A stretch of 64,000 nt of DNA from Spirosoma sp. KCTC 42546. Its GTDB lineage: Bacteria > Bacteroidota > Bacteroidia > Cytophagales > Spirosomataceae. The notes under the pieces are model-generated. The model saw only the letters and a list, made by a program, of their open reading frames with translations, had not been told where the DNA came from and searched no databases. Positions 43,431 to 53,519 of this stretch are shown piece by piece (position 1 is the stretch's first letter; every line of letters starts with the position of its first letter). Both the position numbers and the translations under genes were made by a program. The DNA lies in contig NZ_CP041360.1 of the NCBI RefSeq assembly GCF_006965485.1, forward strand, positions 62,001-126,000, in the 5' to 3' direction.

Positions 43431-43706
43431 TTAACAATCACATGAATAGTTGCCATAACCAGGATATTTCGGGGATAGTTTGCTTGAAACGCTCACAACT
43501 CGATCAAGTGGTATTGTCTCGCCAGTAGCTAACTCAAGCCACTCTGCCCCATTTTCCACAACAAGTTGCTTGATCATCACGTCGGCTTTGATAAACTCAC
43601 TAAGATCGGTCAGGTATTCAAGCCGCACGAATTTGCCAGGAACAATAGCCGCACGAAAGTCAGTATCGGAGACAATAAAATCAGATTTAACCAGGTTCGT
43701 TTCCAT
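43431..43706 (-). CDS. Small hypothetical protein (possibly Rof-like)
   Basis: A 91-residue acidic cytoplasmic protein that I cannot assign. The middle and end (VRLEYLTDLSEFIKADVMIK, then EWLELATGETIPLDRVVSVS) have the strand pattern of small SH3-like RNA-binding folds, and faintly recall the Rho-binding antiterminator Rof. This is inference only. The C-terminus YGNYSCDC has two cysteines. Hairpins lie on both sides, so it is its own transcription unit. Confidence 0.65.
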   Translation of the reverse strand: METNLVKSDFIVSDTDFRAAIVPGKFVRLEYLTDLSEFIKADVMIKQLVVENGAEWLELATGETIPLDRVVSVSSKLSPKYPGYGNYSCDC

Positions 43707-43727
43707 GTCCTAATAACAATACCAAAA

Positions 43728-43768
43728 CGCGAAACGTGCCCCGTTTTGTAGTCAGGGCACGTTTCGCG
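43728..43768. repeat. 14-base-arm perfect hairpin
   Basis: CGCGAAACGTGCCC (43728-43741) pairs with GGGCACGTTTCGCG (43755-43768). It lies between the DUF349 gene end and the start of the small hypothetical gene, and could be the terminator of the former or of upstream read-through. Confidence 0.65.
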
Positions 43769-43793
43769 AAATTAAACCTGTAGTATAAGAATC

Positions 43794-45071
43794 TTAATAC
43801 CCTGCTGTTTCCAGTTGTTTCTGTAGCTCACGCAGAATCGTTTCTTTCATCGCGATTTTACGCTTCTGAGTATTGATTTTATTCAGAATCTGCTTGTCTT
43901 CGTCATTGTTCGGGTCGAGACCGTCGGCATCCTGTAACGCAAACTGAAGATCGTTTTTCTCGCGTTTTACAAGATATTCCATCTCCCGGATTTTCGTCCG
44001 AATCTGTTCTGACTGGCTTTTGAGTTCAAAGGCCGGGTATTTCCGCGTTAGCACACGGCCTAGATAACTCAGTTCAAAAATTTTGTCGCAGGCAGCCCGG
44101 AAGCGTTCATTAACAACTTTGTCCTGTAGTTTAAACGGCACCCGGATTTCTTTCCAGCTATTCAGCAATACTTTGGCTCGTTCGGCAGCCGCGAAGATGT
44201 CGGATTGTTTGGACAGTTTTTCCGCTTCATCGGCCATTTTCATTTGAGCCTCTATGCGGGGGTCAATCTTTGGAACCAGAACAATGCCTTTCGCGTCGTT
44301 GTACTTCGCGTAGAACATGGTTGTGGCTTTCTTAAACTGCTTGTACAGTTTACCACTTTTCTTGATCGGAACCTCGCCAACCGCCTTCCAGGCATTATTG
44401 AGTCGCCGGACTTCCTGGAACGCAGCATCCAGATCGCCCAAGCGATTAGCCCGGAAAGCCAGCCGGATAAGCTCGTCGTATTTATCCAGGCGTTCCTGAA
44501 TAACCTTGTTCTGTTCGTTGAAGAACTCACGTCGACGCTGAAAGAACCCATCCAGAAGCTCCTGGAACCGACCCTCCACTTCTTCCTCAACCGACTTGTC
44601 TACAGGGCCGGTTTTAATCCACTTGGTCTTGATTTCCTGTAACTCATCGGCCGTTGTTCGCCAGTCAGTACTGTCAACAATGGCTTCAGCTTCGGCAATC
44701 AAGGCCCGCTTAATGTCATGATTTTTCCGTTGGTTGACCGTAATCAAATCGGCCAGCAACTTCTCTTGTTCGTCCAGCCGATCGAGCAGCGGGGGGAAAT
44801 CCCCTAATGCATCGAAGCCGAGCAGTTTCTTGCGGAGTTGAACCAGTTTCGTCAGGTACGAACCTTTGTTCTGAGCTTCGTCGATGTCTTTTTCTAACTG
44901 ACTGACTTTGTTCTCAGCAATGATGAAGCGGTTTTTAAAATAATCGAGCGCTTCCTGCTCGGTGCGTTTGACTTCGCCGATCTGGCGGTCTTCGTAATTC
45001 AGGTAGCCTTTCAAAAATACCTTTCCGTCTTTGACGTAACCGTATTCATCTACCAGTGAAGCGTTTTCCAT
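43794..45071 (-). CDS. DUF349 domain-containing protein
   Basis: A 425-residue charged helical protein. DUF349 repeats are visible as repeated W-containing motifs (DSTDWRTTADELQEIKTKWI; NNAWKAVGEVPIKKSGKLYK; LLNSWKEIRVPFKLQDKVVN), and the C-terminus is a coiled coil. Role in the cell is undefined. It is divergent from ettA, with the two start codons 73 bases apart. Confidence 0.87.
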   Translation of the reverse strand: MENASLVDEYGYVKDGKVFLKGYLNYEDRQIGEVKRTEQEALDYFKNRFIIAENKVSQLEKDIDEAQNKGSYLTKLVQLRKKLLGFDALGDFPPLLDRLDEQEKLLADLITVNQRKNHDIKRALIAEAEAIVDSTDWRTTADELQEIKTKWIKTGPVDKSVEEEVEGRFQELLDGFFQRRREFFNEQNKVIQERLDKYDELIRLAFRANRLGDLDAAFQEVRRLNNAWKAVGEVPIKKSGKLYKQFKKATTMFYAKYNDAKGIVLVPKIDPRIEAQMKMADEAEKLSKQSDIFAAAERAKVLLNSWKEIRVPFKLQDKVVNERFRAACDKIFELSYLGRVLTRKYPAFELKSQSEQIRTKIREMEYLVKREKNDLQFALQDADGLDPNNDEDKQILNKINTQKRKIAMKETILRELQKQLETAGY

Positions 45072-45079
45072 TACTGTGC

Positions 45080-45110
45080 TTGGTTAAGGCTGCGCTGTGG
45101 GTTAAATTTG
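45080..45110 (+). promoter_or_regulatory. Bacteroidetes-type promoter of ettA
   Basis: TTG at 45080-45082, 20 bases, then TAAATTTG at 45103-45110. The transcript should begin near 45115, which rules out the TTG start at 45118 for the long frame. Confidence 0.7.
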
Positions 45111-45144
45111 AGGATTATTGCCAACACAAATCTATCAGAAATTA

Positions 45145-46812
45145 ATGAGTCAGGAAACCATAATTTTCTCTATGGCAGGCGTGAGTAAAAATATTCCGCC
45201 TAACCGACAAATCCTAAAGAACATCTACCTTTCCTTTTTTTATGGTGCAAAAATCGGCGTTCTGGGGCTGAATGGCTCCGGTAAGTCGACCTTATTGCGC
45301 ATCATTGCAGGAATAGACAAAAATTATACCGGAGAAGTTGTTTTCTCCCCCGGCTACTCAGTTGGGATGCTTGAACAGGAACCAAAATTTGAGGCTGGCA
45401 AAACAGTACGAGAAGTTGTAGAAGAAGGTGTACAGGAAGTAGTGAGCCTTTTGAAAGAATTTGACGAAATCAATGAAGCCTTTGGCGATCCTGATGCCGA
45501 CTTCGATAAACTTATTAACCGGCAAGGTGAGGTTCAGGAGAAACTTGACCATTACAACGCCTGGGAGCTTGATCAGAAACTGGAACGAGCAATGGATGCC
45601 CTGCGCTGCCCTCCATCTGATGCGCTGATTGATAATCTATCCGGAGGTGAAAAACGTCGGGTAGCGTTGTGTCGTTTGCTACTCCAGCAACCTGATGTAT
45701 TATTGCTTGATGAGCCTACTAACCACCTTGATGCAGAATCTGTATTATGGTTAGAAGAGCACCTTCGTCAGTATACGGGCACGGTTATCGCCGTAACCCA
45801 CGATCGCTATTTTCTGGATAATGTAGCCGGCTGGATTCTTGAACTTGATCGGGGCGAAGGTATTCCCTGGAAAGGCAATTATTCTTCCTGGTTAGAGCAG
45901 AAACAAAATCGGTTGGCCAAAGAGGAAAAAACAGAATCGAAACGTCAGAAAACGTTGCAACGTGAGTTGGAATGGGTGAAAATGGCCCCTAAAGCTCGTC
46001 AGGCCAAATCAAAAGCTCGTTTAGGGGCCTATGAGCGACTCTTGAATGAAGACGCCAAACAGCGCGATGAAAAACTCGAAATTTTCATTCCTGCCGGGCC
46101 GCGTTTAGGCGCTAAAGTCATTGAAGCTGAGGATGTCTCTAAAGCTTTTGGCGATCGACTTCTGTTCGAACATTTAGAGTTCCGGTTACCGCAGGGTGGT
46201 ATTGTAGGAATTATTGGTCCCAACGGAGCTGGTAAAACGACGCTCTTTAAACTAATTACAGGGAGAGATAAACCCAATTCAGGTACGTTTGATGTTGGTG
46301 AAACGGTAAAAGTGGCTTATGTTGATCAGGAACACGACGGTCTTGACCCCAATAAAACGGTCTATGAAACGATTTCTGGGGGCAACGATTGGATTATAAT
46401 GGGCGGAAAGCAGTCCAATGCGCGGGCCTATGTAAGTCGGTTTAACTTTGGTGGAGCCGATCAGGAGAAGAAAATTGGAACTCTATCAGGTGGGGAGCGC
46501 AACCGGGTCCATCTAGCCATGACCCTTAAGGAAGGCGCGAATCTGTTGCTCCTGGATGAGCCTACCAATGATCTTGATATCAACACATTGCGAGCGCTGG
46601 AAGAAGGTCTGGAAAACTTCGCGGGTTGTGCAGTTGTCATCAGCCACGATCGCTGGTTCTTAGATCGTATTGCAACCCACATTCTAGCCTTCGAGGGTGA
46701 TTCGCAGGTGTATTGGTTTGAGGGTAATTTTTCGGAATACGAAGAGAACCGCCGTAAACGCTTAGGATCGGAGGCAACGCCCACTCGGATAAGGTATAAG
46801 AAACTGGGGTAA
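45145..46812 (+). CDS. ettA: ABC-F translational throttle protein
   Basis: A 555-residue cytoplasmic ATPase without membrane domains. It has two ABC cassettes: Walker A GLNGSGKST and GPNGAGKTT, signatures LSGGEKRR and LSGGERNR, Walker B LLLDEPTNHLDAES and LLLDEPTNDLDINT. The arm insertion in the first cassette and the P-tOT-like linker with WVKMAPKARQAKSKARL match EttA. EttA binds the ribosomal E site and gates elongation by ADP/ATP ratio. The ATG at 45145 (MSQETIIFSM) is chosen because the longer TTG frame would start at the transcription start. Confidence 0.94.
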   Translation: MSQETIIFSMAGVSKNIPPNRQILKNIYLSFFYGAKIGVLGLNGSGKSTLLRIIAGIDKNYTGEVVFSPGYSVGMLEQEPKFEAGKTVREVVEEGVQEVVSLLKEFDEINEAFGDPDADFDKLINRQGEVQEKLDHYNAWELDQKLERAMDALRCPPSDALIDNLSGGEKRRVALCRLLLQQPDVLLLDEPTNHLDAESVLWLEEHLRQYTGTVIAVTHDRYFLDNVAGWILELDRGEGIPWKGNYSSWLEQKQNRLAKEEKTESKRQKTLQRELEWVKMAPKARQAKSKARLGAYERLLNEDAKQRDEKLEIFIPAGPRLGAKVIEAEDVSKAFGDRLLFEHLEFRLPQGGIVGIIGPNGAGKTTLFKLITGRDKPNSGTFDVGETVKVAYVDQEHDGLDPNKTVYETISGGNDWIIMGGKQSNARAYVSRFNFGGADQEKKIGTLSGGERNRVHLAMTLKEGANLLLLDEPTNDLDINTLRALEEGLENFAGCAVVISHDRWFLDRIATHILAFEGDSQVYWFEGNFSEYEENRRKRLGSEATPTRIRYKKLG

Positions 46813-46852
46813 ATTAAAAGGGACTGATTTTAAAATCAGTCCCTTTTAATTT
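46811..46852. terminator. Perfect 42-base palindrome, two-way terminator
   Basis: AAATTAAAAGGGACTGATTTT and its exact complement meet without a loop, ending in T-rich tails both ways. It begins within the ettA stop codon and lies 12 bases from the convergent PorP/SprF-type stop. Confidence 0.85.
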
Positions 46853-46864
46853 AGAAAAGTAGAA

Positions 46865-47896
46865 TCAAAACTTCGGACAAGGCAATTTCTTATCCCGGCG
46901 TTTTACACCCGGCCGACGGCCTTCTGGCTTGTCGAAAATATAGGAGAGCGACAACTCATGTGAGCCACCGCTGTTACCGAGGGTCGAAATTGTGACATCG
47001 TAGCTGTAGCCGATGGAGAACTTTTCCATACGCCAGCCAATCAACGCAGCTACCGCATCATGATTGTTAAGCGTCTGGTCATATTTTTTAAAAGGAATAC
47101 CTCGGTAGTATGCTCCGATTGTTAGCGGAGAGTAGGTCAGGTAAGCGCCTAAATCCAATTGATCATACTTGCCCTGATGCTTGTACATAATCACGGGCGA
47201 TATACTAATTTCCCGATCCTGTTCATCAGCTAAACCTGTAAAGCCAGCCAGTGGAATGCGCAGACCAGCCTGAATGCTGGTTTTCATCGGCAATCGCTCG
47301 TTCTCGCTGTTGAAGAACCCCTGAGATGGGCGATTGATATGGTGTGCTGATGCACCAATCCAGAACCAATCGGAGTAAAAAAGGCCACCCGTCGAAAAGT
47401 CAAGATATTTATTCGTGGGTAAACCTCCTTGCAACGCTGGATCGCCGGAAACGCTACCTGTTATAAAGCCCCGATCCGTAAATTGATCGCCGGTTGTCAG
47501 GCCGAAATAGTTAATACTACGGTTCACGTAAGAACCCTGCAAGCCTAAACGTACAAATGATGACTCACTTACCTGGAATTGGTATGCATATTGCAACCCT
47601 ATATCCGTTGACTGAATCCTTCCCTGTCCCTGGTTGTCACTCTGAATCATCAGACCAACACCGCTATTATATTTTTCGATAAAATGATCTACCGCAACCA
47701 TCGTTGTCACATAGTTGGTAATGGCAGGCCATTGATTTCGGTAATTTGCCGTGATACGCGGAGCCAGTGCCGAACCAGCAAAGGCTGGGTTCAGATAAAG
47801 AGGGGCAGCATAAAACTGAGTGAACTGAGGGTCCTGGGCAAAGGCCATCCGGCTCAGGGTCAGTGTCAACATCGTCAGTAAATATTTCTTAAGCAT
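46865..47896 (-). CDS. PorP/SprF family type IX secretion membrane protein
   Basis: A 343-residue outer-membrane protein. A signal peptide (YLLTMLTLTLSRMAFAQ) leads into the family opening DPQFTQFYAAPLYLNPAFAGS, followed by barrel strands (GVGLMIQSDNQGQGRIQS; IGLQYAYQF) and GYSYDVTISTLG. PorP/SprF proteins support type IX secretion and anchoring of gliding adhesins, and are often encoded next to large proteins with a gliding-motility C-terminal domain, as here (divergent gene at 48130). Confidence 0.93.
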   Translation of the reverse strand: MLKKYLLTMLTLTLSRMAFAQDPQFTQFYAAPLYLNPAFAGSALAPRITANYRNQWPAITNYVTTMVAVDHFIEKYNSGVGLMIQSDNQGQGRIQSTDIGLQYAYQFQVSESSFVRLGLQGSYVNRSINYFGLTTGDQFTDRGFITGSVSGDPALQGGLPTNKYLDFSTGGLFYSDWFWIGASAHHINRPSQGFFNSENERLPMKTSIQAGLRIPLAGFTGLADEQDREISISPVIMYKHQGKYDQLDLGAYLTYSPLTIGAYYRGIPFKKYDQTLNNHDAVAALIGWRMEKFSIGYSYDVTISTLGNSGGSHELSLSYIFDKPEGRRPGVKRRDKKLPCPKF

Positions 47897-48129
47897 GATA
47901 ACAAAATCAGGGCAAAGACTGGGCCAACTTTATTGTTGCAACGTTATCAGTACGAACGAAGTATTTAACAACACAACAATCTATAAAATTAGGCGAATTT
48001 TAAGGGCTTTTACGGTGCTCAGGGAATAAAATTTTAACGAAACACCGTCGTTTATACTAACGTAATGCCCCTGTTGTTGTTATGCCGAGGGAGTGAATTT
48101 GAGAGGGTGGCTTTATTCAGCGTTTCTTC

Positions 48130-51100
48130 ATGTTAAGGTTTAGCAGTTATATCCGTGTAGTTGGAGTTTGGGCTGTGCTGTTTCTAATGGCAGGACTGAC
48201 TACGTCCTGGGCACAGGAAATTAAAATTAGTGGAAAGGCCTGCATTCCCGATCAGGAATGCAAAGCGGATTCCCTAACGTTTACAGATAGCGTAACAACG
48301 GGCGTAACAACCCGGGTCTGGAGTTTTGGTGACGGTGGCACAATTACGACGCAAAAGGATTCCGCGGCCCGGCATGTTTATCTGATGCCTGGTAACTACA
48401 CCATCACCTTGACCCGTACCGTCAGTGGAACGGTACAGACAGCAACGCGAAGTATTAATATCAGTACTCCTCCTCCGTCTTTTACCAACTGGCGGACGGA
48501 TACCACCATTTGTAAAGGCGAGAAAATAACACTTGATCCCTACGCTGGCACTACTCAATCGGGTTATCGGTATATATGGTACCCCAAAGGAGATACGACG
48601 CAAAGTATACAGGTCGATAGTTCTGGCTGTTATTCGGTGGAAGCTATTAGTCCTAATGGCTGTTCATATCAGAATCGGATTAACGTCGATGTTTGTGGCG
48701 AAAAGAAAGAGTCGCAGGGGGTGAAGTGGTATTTTGGCCAGAACTCCGGTTTGGATTTTAGTGGTGGCGGTACACCTAAACCCATCACAGATGGAAGTTT
48801 AAGTACTATTGAAGGTTCTTCGTCCATTGCCAATACCAAGGGCGTTTTACTGTTTTATACGGATGGTATCATTATTTACGGCAAAGATGGTAAGCCACTG
48901 AAATCACTCGTGCCGGGAGATACAACTACCGTCCAGATTCCGCTGGATGGTAGTACGCACTCTACACAGTCGGCTTTGATTGTCCCAAAACCAACCTGCC
49001 GGGGCTGCGAGTACTTGTATTATGTGTATACCACTTCCGAAATTCGGGGTAAGAAAACACTAACGTATAGTGTTGTTGATATGCGCCAGAATGGTGGGAA
49101 GGGTGCCATTGTTGAAAAGAACGTTCCGATCTCTAATCAGAGTACCGAGCAGTCGGCTTCCGTAGAAAATACACGCGATTCAACCTTTTGGGTTATTACA
49201 CGGAAATACGGAACAAATGAATTTCAAATTCAGCATTTAACCCGGGCCACATCGCCTATTGTCACTACATACAAAGGTGGACAGGTCATTGACTCGCTGG
49301 CTAATGCCGAAGGATATATGAAAATTGGACCAGCCGATACAACAAGTGGGAATGAAGGCAATCGCCCATTGGCTGTTGTTATTCCTGGGCCACCCAAAAA
49401 CTCCATTGATCTCTATACGTTCAATGATTCGACGGGTGCAATGACGTTCAATCGAACGCTTGATTTAGGCCCGGCACCGCCCAAAGCATATGGGGTAGAG
49501 TTTTCGCCCGATGGCAAGAGTCTGTATGTTACAATGCTCGCCGATACAAATAGTGACGGTAGTTTGAAAGGAGCTTCTTATATTTTAAAGTATGACCTGA
49601 GTCAGAAGGATTCGCTATTAACCAGTTCAAAAACGGTTGTTGATAGTAGTACAACGAGGCAGTACGGGTCCATACAGATTGGTCCCGACGGTCGAATTTA
49701 CGTAGCGATAAAGGGAAGTACTTCATTGGGTACCATCGAAAATCCAAATGGGGGGCTGCTTGATAGTTTACAATTTAATCCAGCGGGACAATCGCTCGGC
49801 GGAAAAACCAGCCAATTAGGGTTGCCTAACTTAGTGGCCAACTTTAACGATAATTCCAGTGGACCGGGGCTAACGTATGCGGATACATGTGTTAGCGCAC
49901 CAACAGTATTTCAGATAGGACCAAACTGCCCGAAATTGAAGGAGGCTTATACCTTAGATTATGGAGATGGAAGCCGCCCGTATTCAACCACGTCGGCGCA
50001 GCCCGTTACACACAATTACACGAAGCCTGGACAATACTTCGTCAGCCTTCGAATTATCACGAAAACAAGCACAGGAGGGATCTGTAAAGACACCCTGATT
50101 AAAGATACACTGACCATTTTAGAAACACCACCCGATATACATTTGGGAGCGGATACCGCTATCTGCAATAAAAAAGGCATTACACTGGATATAAAAGTGC
50201 AGGCAAAAGTATATGTCTGGCTTGTGAATGGAGCGGTAGCGAGTAGGCAAAAGACAATCACACTCACCAGGCCCGGTTATTACATCGTAGTAGGTCTGGC
50301 TGCTAACGGTGAATGTTTTAAGAGTGATACCATTGAGGTGCAGATAAAGCCGACGCCATCGCTCGATCTTGGACCCGATACCGTTTTCTGTTATCGATCA
50401 TCAGTCAATTTAACCGTTCCCCAACAAACCTGGACACAGTTTCAATGGAGTAACGGTGGGGATACACGAACAATTACCGTTTCCAAAGGCGGTACTTATA
50501 CGGTTACGGCGCAGTCAACCGTAAACGGCACTACCTGCGAAAACTCGGATACGATCCGGGTTAGTGAACTGCCTAAGTTGCGTTTGGCTGCGAATCTGAC
50601 CGGTCCAACAACCTGTACATCGGCAGATGGTTCTATCCAATTAACGCCTACTCCGGCTGGTACCTATGAGTACGTATGGACTCGTTCAGATGGTGCTATT
50701 TTAACCGGAGTGGGTAGTCAGCAAACAAGTCTGGCCGAAGGTGGGTACAAAATTAGCGTTACTGATAGTGTTCATGCCTGTAAGGCTGATACGGCCTTTA
50801 CCCTGAAATCGCCAGCCAATCAACTAGTGCTTACGCCACTGGTTAAGGATGCCTTGTGTAGTGTTCCCAATAGTGGCACTATTAGTCTGACTGTTTCAGG
50901 AGGGACAGCGGCCAGTTATACCTGGCTGGACCAGAATAATAACCTGATCACAACGACGACTAATCTGGATAAGGCCTCCCCTGGGCTTTATACAGTTCAA
51001 GTGATTGATACAAAAGGGTGTAAAGCGTTGCTGGATAGTATTAAGGTAGGCCTTGATAGTACTGGATTTGCCCGACTGGGACCTGATACGCTTAAGTGTA

Positions 51101-51789
51101 ACGGGCTTGGGGTTGTATTGGTACCTCTGTCAGGCGATCAGCCGGGTAATGTCTATCAGTGGAGTACTGGGGCCTCTACACCATCAATCACGGTGGTGCA
51201 GGCGGGCGCGTATAGCCTTATCGTTAGGAATACACAGACAGGTTGCGTTGGACGCAGTAGTATTCGTGTCGGGGATCGACCACCGCCAGCGTTTTCGCTC
51301 ACACAATTGGCTTCCATTTGCGAAGGCGATCTGGGTAAAGCACAGCTCTCAGCCAATGGTGCGCCTGGCTTGCGCTATTTATGGCTGACACGAAATGACA
51401 CCACCAAAACGATAACCGTAGATCGAGCGGGCAATTACTCCGTTCAGGTGACCGATCCGCAGGGTTGCACGGCAACCGGCTTAGCCCGCGTGATCAATCA
51501 GTGCGAACCGCGCGTTAATGTACCCGATGCGTTTACGCCAAACAACGACGGTGTAAACGATGTGTTACAGATTTTTACGGCTTATATTACCGACTATGAC
51601 TTCAGGATTTATAACCGCTGGGGGGAGGTAATTTTCTCTAGTAATAATCCAGAGCAAAAATGGGATGGCACCTATCGCGGATCTACCTATCCATCAATGC
51701 TTTATCCCTATATAATCACCTTTAAAAGTGAGTCGTTTCCTGAGCGCGAACGCGTTGTAAAACGGGGTTCTGTATTGCTGATTCGATAG
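48130..51789 (+). CDS. Gliding-motility-associated C-terminal domain protein with PKD repeats
   Basis: A 1219-residue exported surface protein. A signal peptide (VWAVLFLMAGLTTSWAQ) precedes PKD/immunoglobulin-like domains (LTFTDSVTTGVTTRVWSFGD) and a central propeller-like section (residues about 190-580), then repeated Cys-bearing Ig-like units with LGPDT motifs (LDLGPDTVFCYRSSVNLTV; FARLGPDTLKCNGLGVV). The end RVNVPDAFTPNNDGVNDV and YDFRIYNRWGEVIFSS is the gliding-motility-associated C-terminal domain, a type IX secretion-linked signal. It is likely secreted and attached with help of the divergent PorP/SprF-type gene. Ligand unknown. Confidence 0.9.
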   Translation: MLRFSSYIRVVGVWAVLFLMAGLTTSWAQEIKISGKACIPDQECKADSLTFTDSVTTGVTTRVWSFGDGGTITTQKDSAARHVYLMPGNYTITLTRTVSGTVQTATRSINISTPPPSFTNWRTDTTICKGEKITLDPYAGTTQSGYRYIWYPKGDTTQSIQVDSSGCYSVEAISPNGCSYQNRINVDVCGEKKESQGVKWYFGQNSGLDFSGGGTPKPITDGSLSTIEGSSSIANTKGVLLFYTDGIIIYGKDGKPLKSLVPGDTTTVQIPLDGSTHSTQSALIVPKPTCRGCEYLYYVYTTSEIRGKKTLTYSVVDMRQNGGKGAIVEKNVPISNQSTEQSASVENTRDSTFWVITRKYGTNEFQIQHLTRATSPIVTTYKGGQVIDSLANAEGYMKIGPADTTSGNEGNRPLAVVIPGPPKNSIDLYTFNDSTGAMTFNRTLDLGPAPPKAYGVEFSPDGKSLYVTMLADTNSDGSLKGASYILKYDLSQKDSLLTSSKTVVDSSTTRQYGSIQIGPDGRIYVAIKGSTSLGTIENPNGGLLDSLQFNPAGQSLGGKTSQLGLPNLVANFNDNSSGPGLTYADTCVSAPTVFQIGPNCPKLKEAYTLDYGDGSRPYSTTSAQPVTHNYTKPGQYFVSLRIITKTSTGGICKDTLIKDTLTILETPPDIHLGADTAICNKKGITLDIKVQAKVYVWLVNGAVASRQKTITLTRPGYYIVVGLAANGECFKSDTIEVQIKPTPSLDLGPDTVFCYRSSVNLTVPQQTWTQFQWSNGGDTRTITVSKGGTYTVTAQSTVNGTTCENSDTIRVSELPKLRLAANLTGPTTCTSADGSIQLTPTPAGTYEYVWTRSDGAILTGVGSQQTSLAEGGYKISVTDSVHACKADTAFTLKSPANQLVLTPLVKDALCSVPNSGTISLTVSGGTAASYTWLDQNNNLITTTTNLDKASPGLYTVQVIDTKGCKALLDSIKVGLDSTGFARLGPDTLKCNGLGVVLVPLSGDQPGNVYQWSTGASTPSITVVQAGAYSLIVRNTQTGCVGRSSIRVGDRPPPAFSLTQLASICEGDLGKAQLSANGAPGLRYLWLTRNDTTKTITVDRAGNYSVQVTDPQGCTATGLARVINQCEPRVNVPDAFTPNNDGVNDVLQIFTAYITDYDFRIYNRWGEVIFSSNNPEQKWDGTYRGSTYPSMLYPYIITFKSESFPERERVVKRGSVLLIR

Positions 51790-51811
51790 CGGTTTTCTGC
51801 TCTTTTTTTTG

Positions 51812-51819
51812 TAAATTTG
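51812..51819 (+). promoter_or_regulatory. -7 promoter element of ruvB
   Basis: TAAATTTG matches TAnnTTTG, 70 bases before the ruvB start; a T-rich stretch takes the -33 region. Confidence 0.45.
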
Positions 51820-51889
51820 ACGTAAACGACCTGGCAAAATAAGGCTGTTTTCTGGCTGAAATTTTGCCAGGTCTACACGAATCAAAACC

Positions 51890-52918
51890 ATGCGAAACGA
51901 CTTTTTGAAAGGCTCGACAGATGGCATGAGTGCTACCGACAAAGAGATTGAACGGGCGCTGAGGCCGCTCTCATTCGAAGATTTTACAGGGCAGGCTAAG
52001 ATCCTCGAAAATCTCGAAGTATTTGTTCGGGCCGCCATGCAACGCGGTGAAGCCCTCGATCATGTGCTCCTTCACGGCCCTCCGGGTCTGGGCAAGACAA
52101 CGCTGTCGCACATTATTGCCAACGAGCTTAATGCCAACATAAAAATGACCTCGGGTCCTGTGTTGGATAAACCCAGCGATCTGGCTGGCCTGCTAACGAA
52201 TCTGCAGCCTAACGACGTATTATTTATTGACGAAATTCACCGGCTCAACCCAATTGTGGAAGAGTATCTGTATTCAGCAATGGAGGATTATAAGATTGAC
52301 ATCATGCTGGACTCTGGGCCCAATGCCCGGACTGTGCAGATTAAACTGAATCCATTTACGCTGATTGGGGCTACTACTCGTGCGGGTATGCTTACATCGC
52401 CCTTGCGAGCTCGTTTCGGTATTAGCTGTCGGTTGGAGTATTATGATGCCAAACTGCTGACGACCATTGTACAGCGGTCGGCTGCAATTCTGGGGACGCC
52501 TATTGATGAGACGGGTGCTTATGAGATTGCTCGCCGAAGCCGGGGAACACCTCGTATTTCCAATAACCTCCTGCGCCGAACCCGGGACTTTGCTCAGGTT
52601 AAAGGTAATGGATATATCAACGTCGACATTGCCGAAATTGCGCTGAGCGCGCTTGAAGTTGATCAGAATGGCCTGGACGAAATGGATAATCGGATTCTGA
52701 CAACAATCATTGAAAAGTTTAAAGGAGGGCCGGTTGGCCTCTCAACGATAGCTACTGCCTGTGGCGAAGAAGCTGAAACGATTGAGGAGGTCTATGAGCC
52801 CTTCCTGATTCAGGAGGGTTTTCTGAAGCGAACTTCGCGTGGGCGTGAAGCGACTGAAAAAGCCTATATTCACCTTGGTATTGTGCCTAATTACCGTACC
52901 GGGGAGTTATTTGGGTAA
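51890..52918 (+). CDS. ruvB: Holliday junction branch migration helicase subunit
   Basis: A 342-residue hexameric AAA+ motor that, with RuvA, drives branch migration at Holliday junctions. Walker [14 protein letters not shown], Walker [11 protein letters not shown], sensor 1 GATTRAGML and arginine-finger region [14 protein letters not shown] are present, with the C-terminal winged helix ([17 protein letters not shown]). Full length. It follows the gliding protein gene on the same strand but has its own promoter-like element, and ends at a perfect hairpin. Confidence 0.96.
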   Translation: MRNDFLKGSTDGMSATDKEIERALRPLSFEDFTGQAKILENLEVFVRAAMQRGEALDHVLLHGPPGLGKTTLSHIIANELNANIKMTSGPVLDKPSDLAGLLTNLQPNDVLFIDEIHRLNPIVEEYLYSAMEDYKIDIMLDSGPNARTVQIKLNPFTLIGATTRAGMLTSPLRARFGISCRLEYYDAKLLTTIVQRSAAILGTPIDETGAYEIARRSRGTPRISNNLLRRTRDFAQVKGNGYINVDIAEIALSALEVDQNGLDEMDNRILTTIIEKFKGGPVGLSTIATACGEEAETIEEVYEPFLIQEGFLKRTSRGREATEKAYIHLGIVPNYRTGELFG

Positions 52919-52927
52919 CTAGCTAAC

Positions 52928-52989
52928 GGACAAAAAAGTGTGCCAGAAAAGACTAACAAAACTGTCTTTTCTGGCACACTTTTTTGTCC
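52928..52989. terminator. Perfect 26-base-arm terminator between ruvB and the ArsR-type gene
   Basis: GGACAAAAAAGTGTGCCAGA... (52928-52953) is exactly complementary to 52964-52989 around a 10-base loop, with A and T runs near both bases. It lies 9 bases past the ruvB stop and 13 before the convergent stop. Confidence 0.85.
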
Positions 52990-53001
52990 TTTTTAAACGA
53001 A

Positions 53002-53310
53002 CTAGCTTAAAAGTTTACTCTGGTAAATACAATCAATGATCTCTGCTACTGCGGAGTCAACCAGGAAGTAGTAAATATTTTTGCCGCTGCGCCGGATGTC
53101 CAAAATGCCCTTATCCCGCATATTAATTAAGTGGTGCGAAATCAGTGATTGTTCCGCATTCAGATTCTTATAGATTGCTGAAACGTTCAGTTCTTTGTTC
53201 TCATTCAGCATCTGAATAATCTTGATTCGCAAGGGGTGAGCTACGGCTTTAAGCACATAAGCTGCTTTATCAATACGCTTCTCATCATCTAAAATTTTTT
53301 CGGTAGCCAT
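53002..53310 (-). CDS. ArsR-type winged-helix transcriptional regulator
   Basis: A 102-residue regulator. The winged helix is clear: VLKAVAHPLRIKIIQMLNEN, LNVSAIYKNLNAEQSLISHHL and MRDKGILDIRRSGKNIYYFLV. No Cys is present, so the classic metal-binding site of ArsR/SmtB is missing and the signal is unknown. Encoded alone between two hairpins. The upstream 298-base gap (53311-53608) holds one inverted repeat and no gene. Confidence 0.88.
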   Translation of the reverse strand: MATEKILDDEKRIDKAAYVLKAVAHPLRIKIIQMLNENKELNVSAIYKNLNAEQSLISHHLINMRDKGILDIRRSGKNIYYFLVDSAVAEIIDCIYQSKLLS

Positions 53311-53519
53311 GATAGGGTGGGTTATTGTCCAGAGGATAATTGTCCGAAATATACTTAGAAAATATACATATGTAAAGGACTAACATGCTGAAAGTGAGCA
53401 CGACTTTATTAAGTGGTTGTTTTTTTTGATCCCATTATTACATGAACACCCTTTTATGGATATGGGTGGTTACCTGTAAGTAAGTGATCCCCAGGGAATA
53501 GACACAATTCAGGCTACTG

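Noticed and set aside
45118..45144. TTG start for ettA at 45118
   Set aside because: It lies at the predicted transcription start; the ATG at 45145 gives the normal EttA N-terminus.
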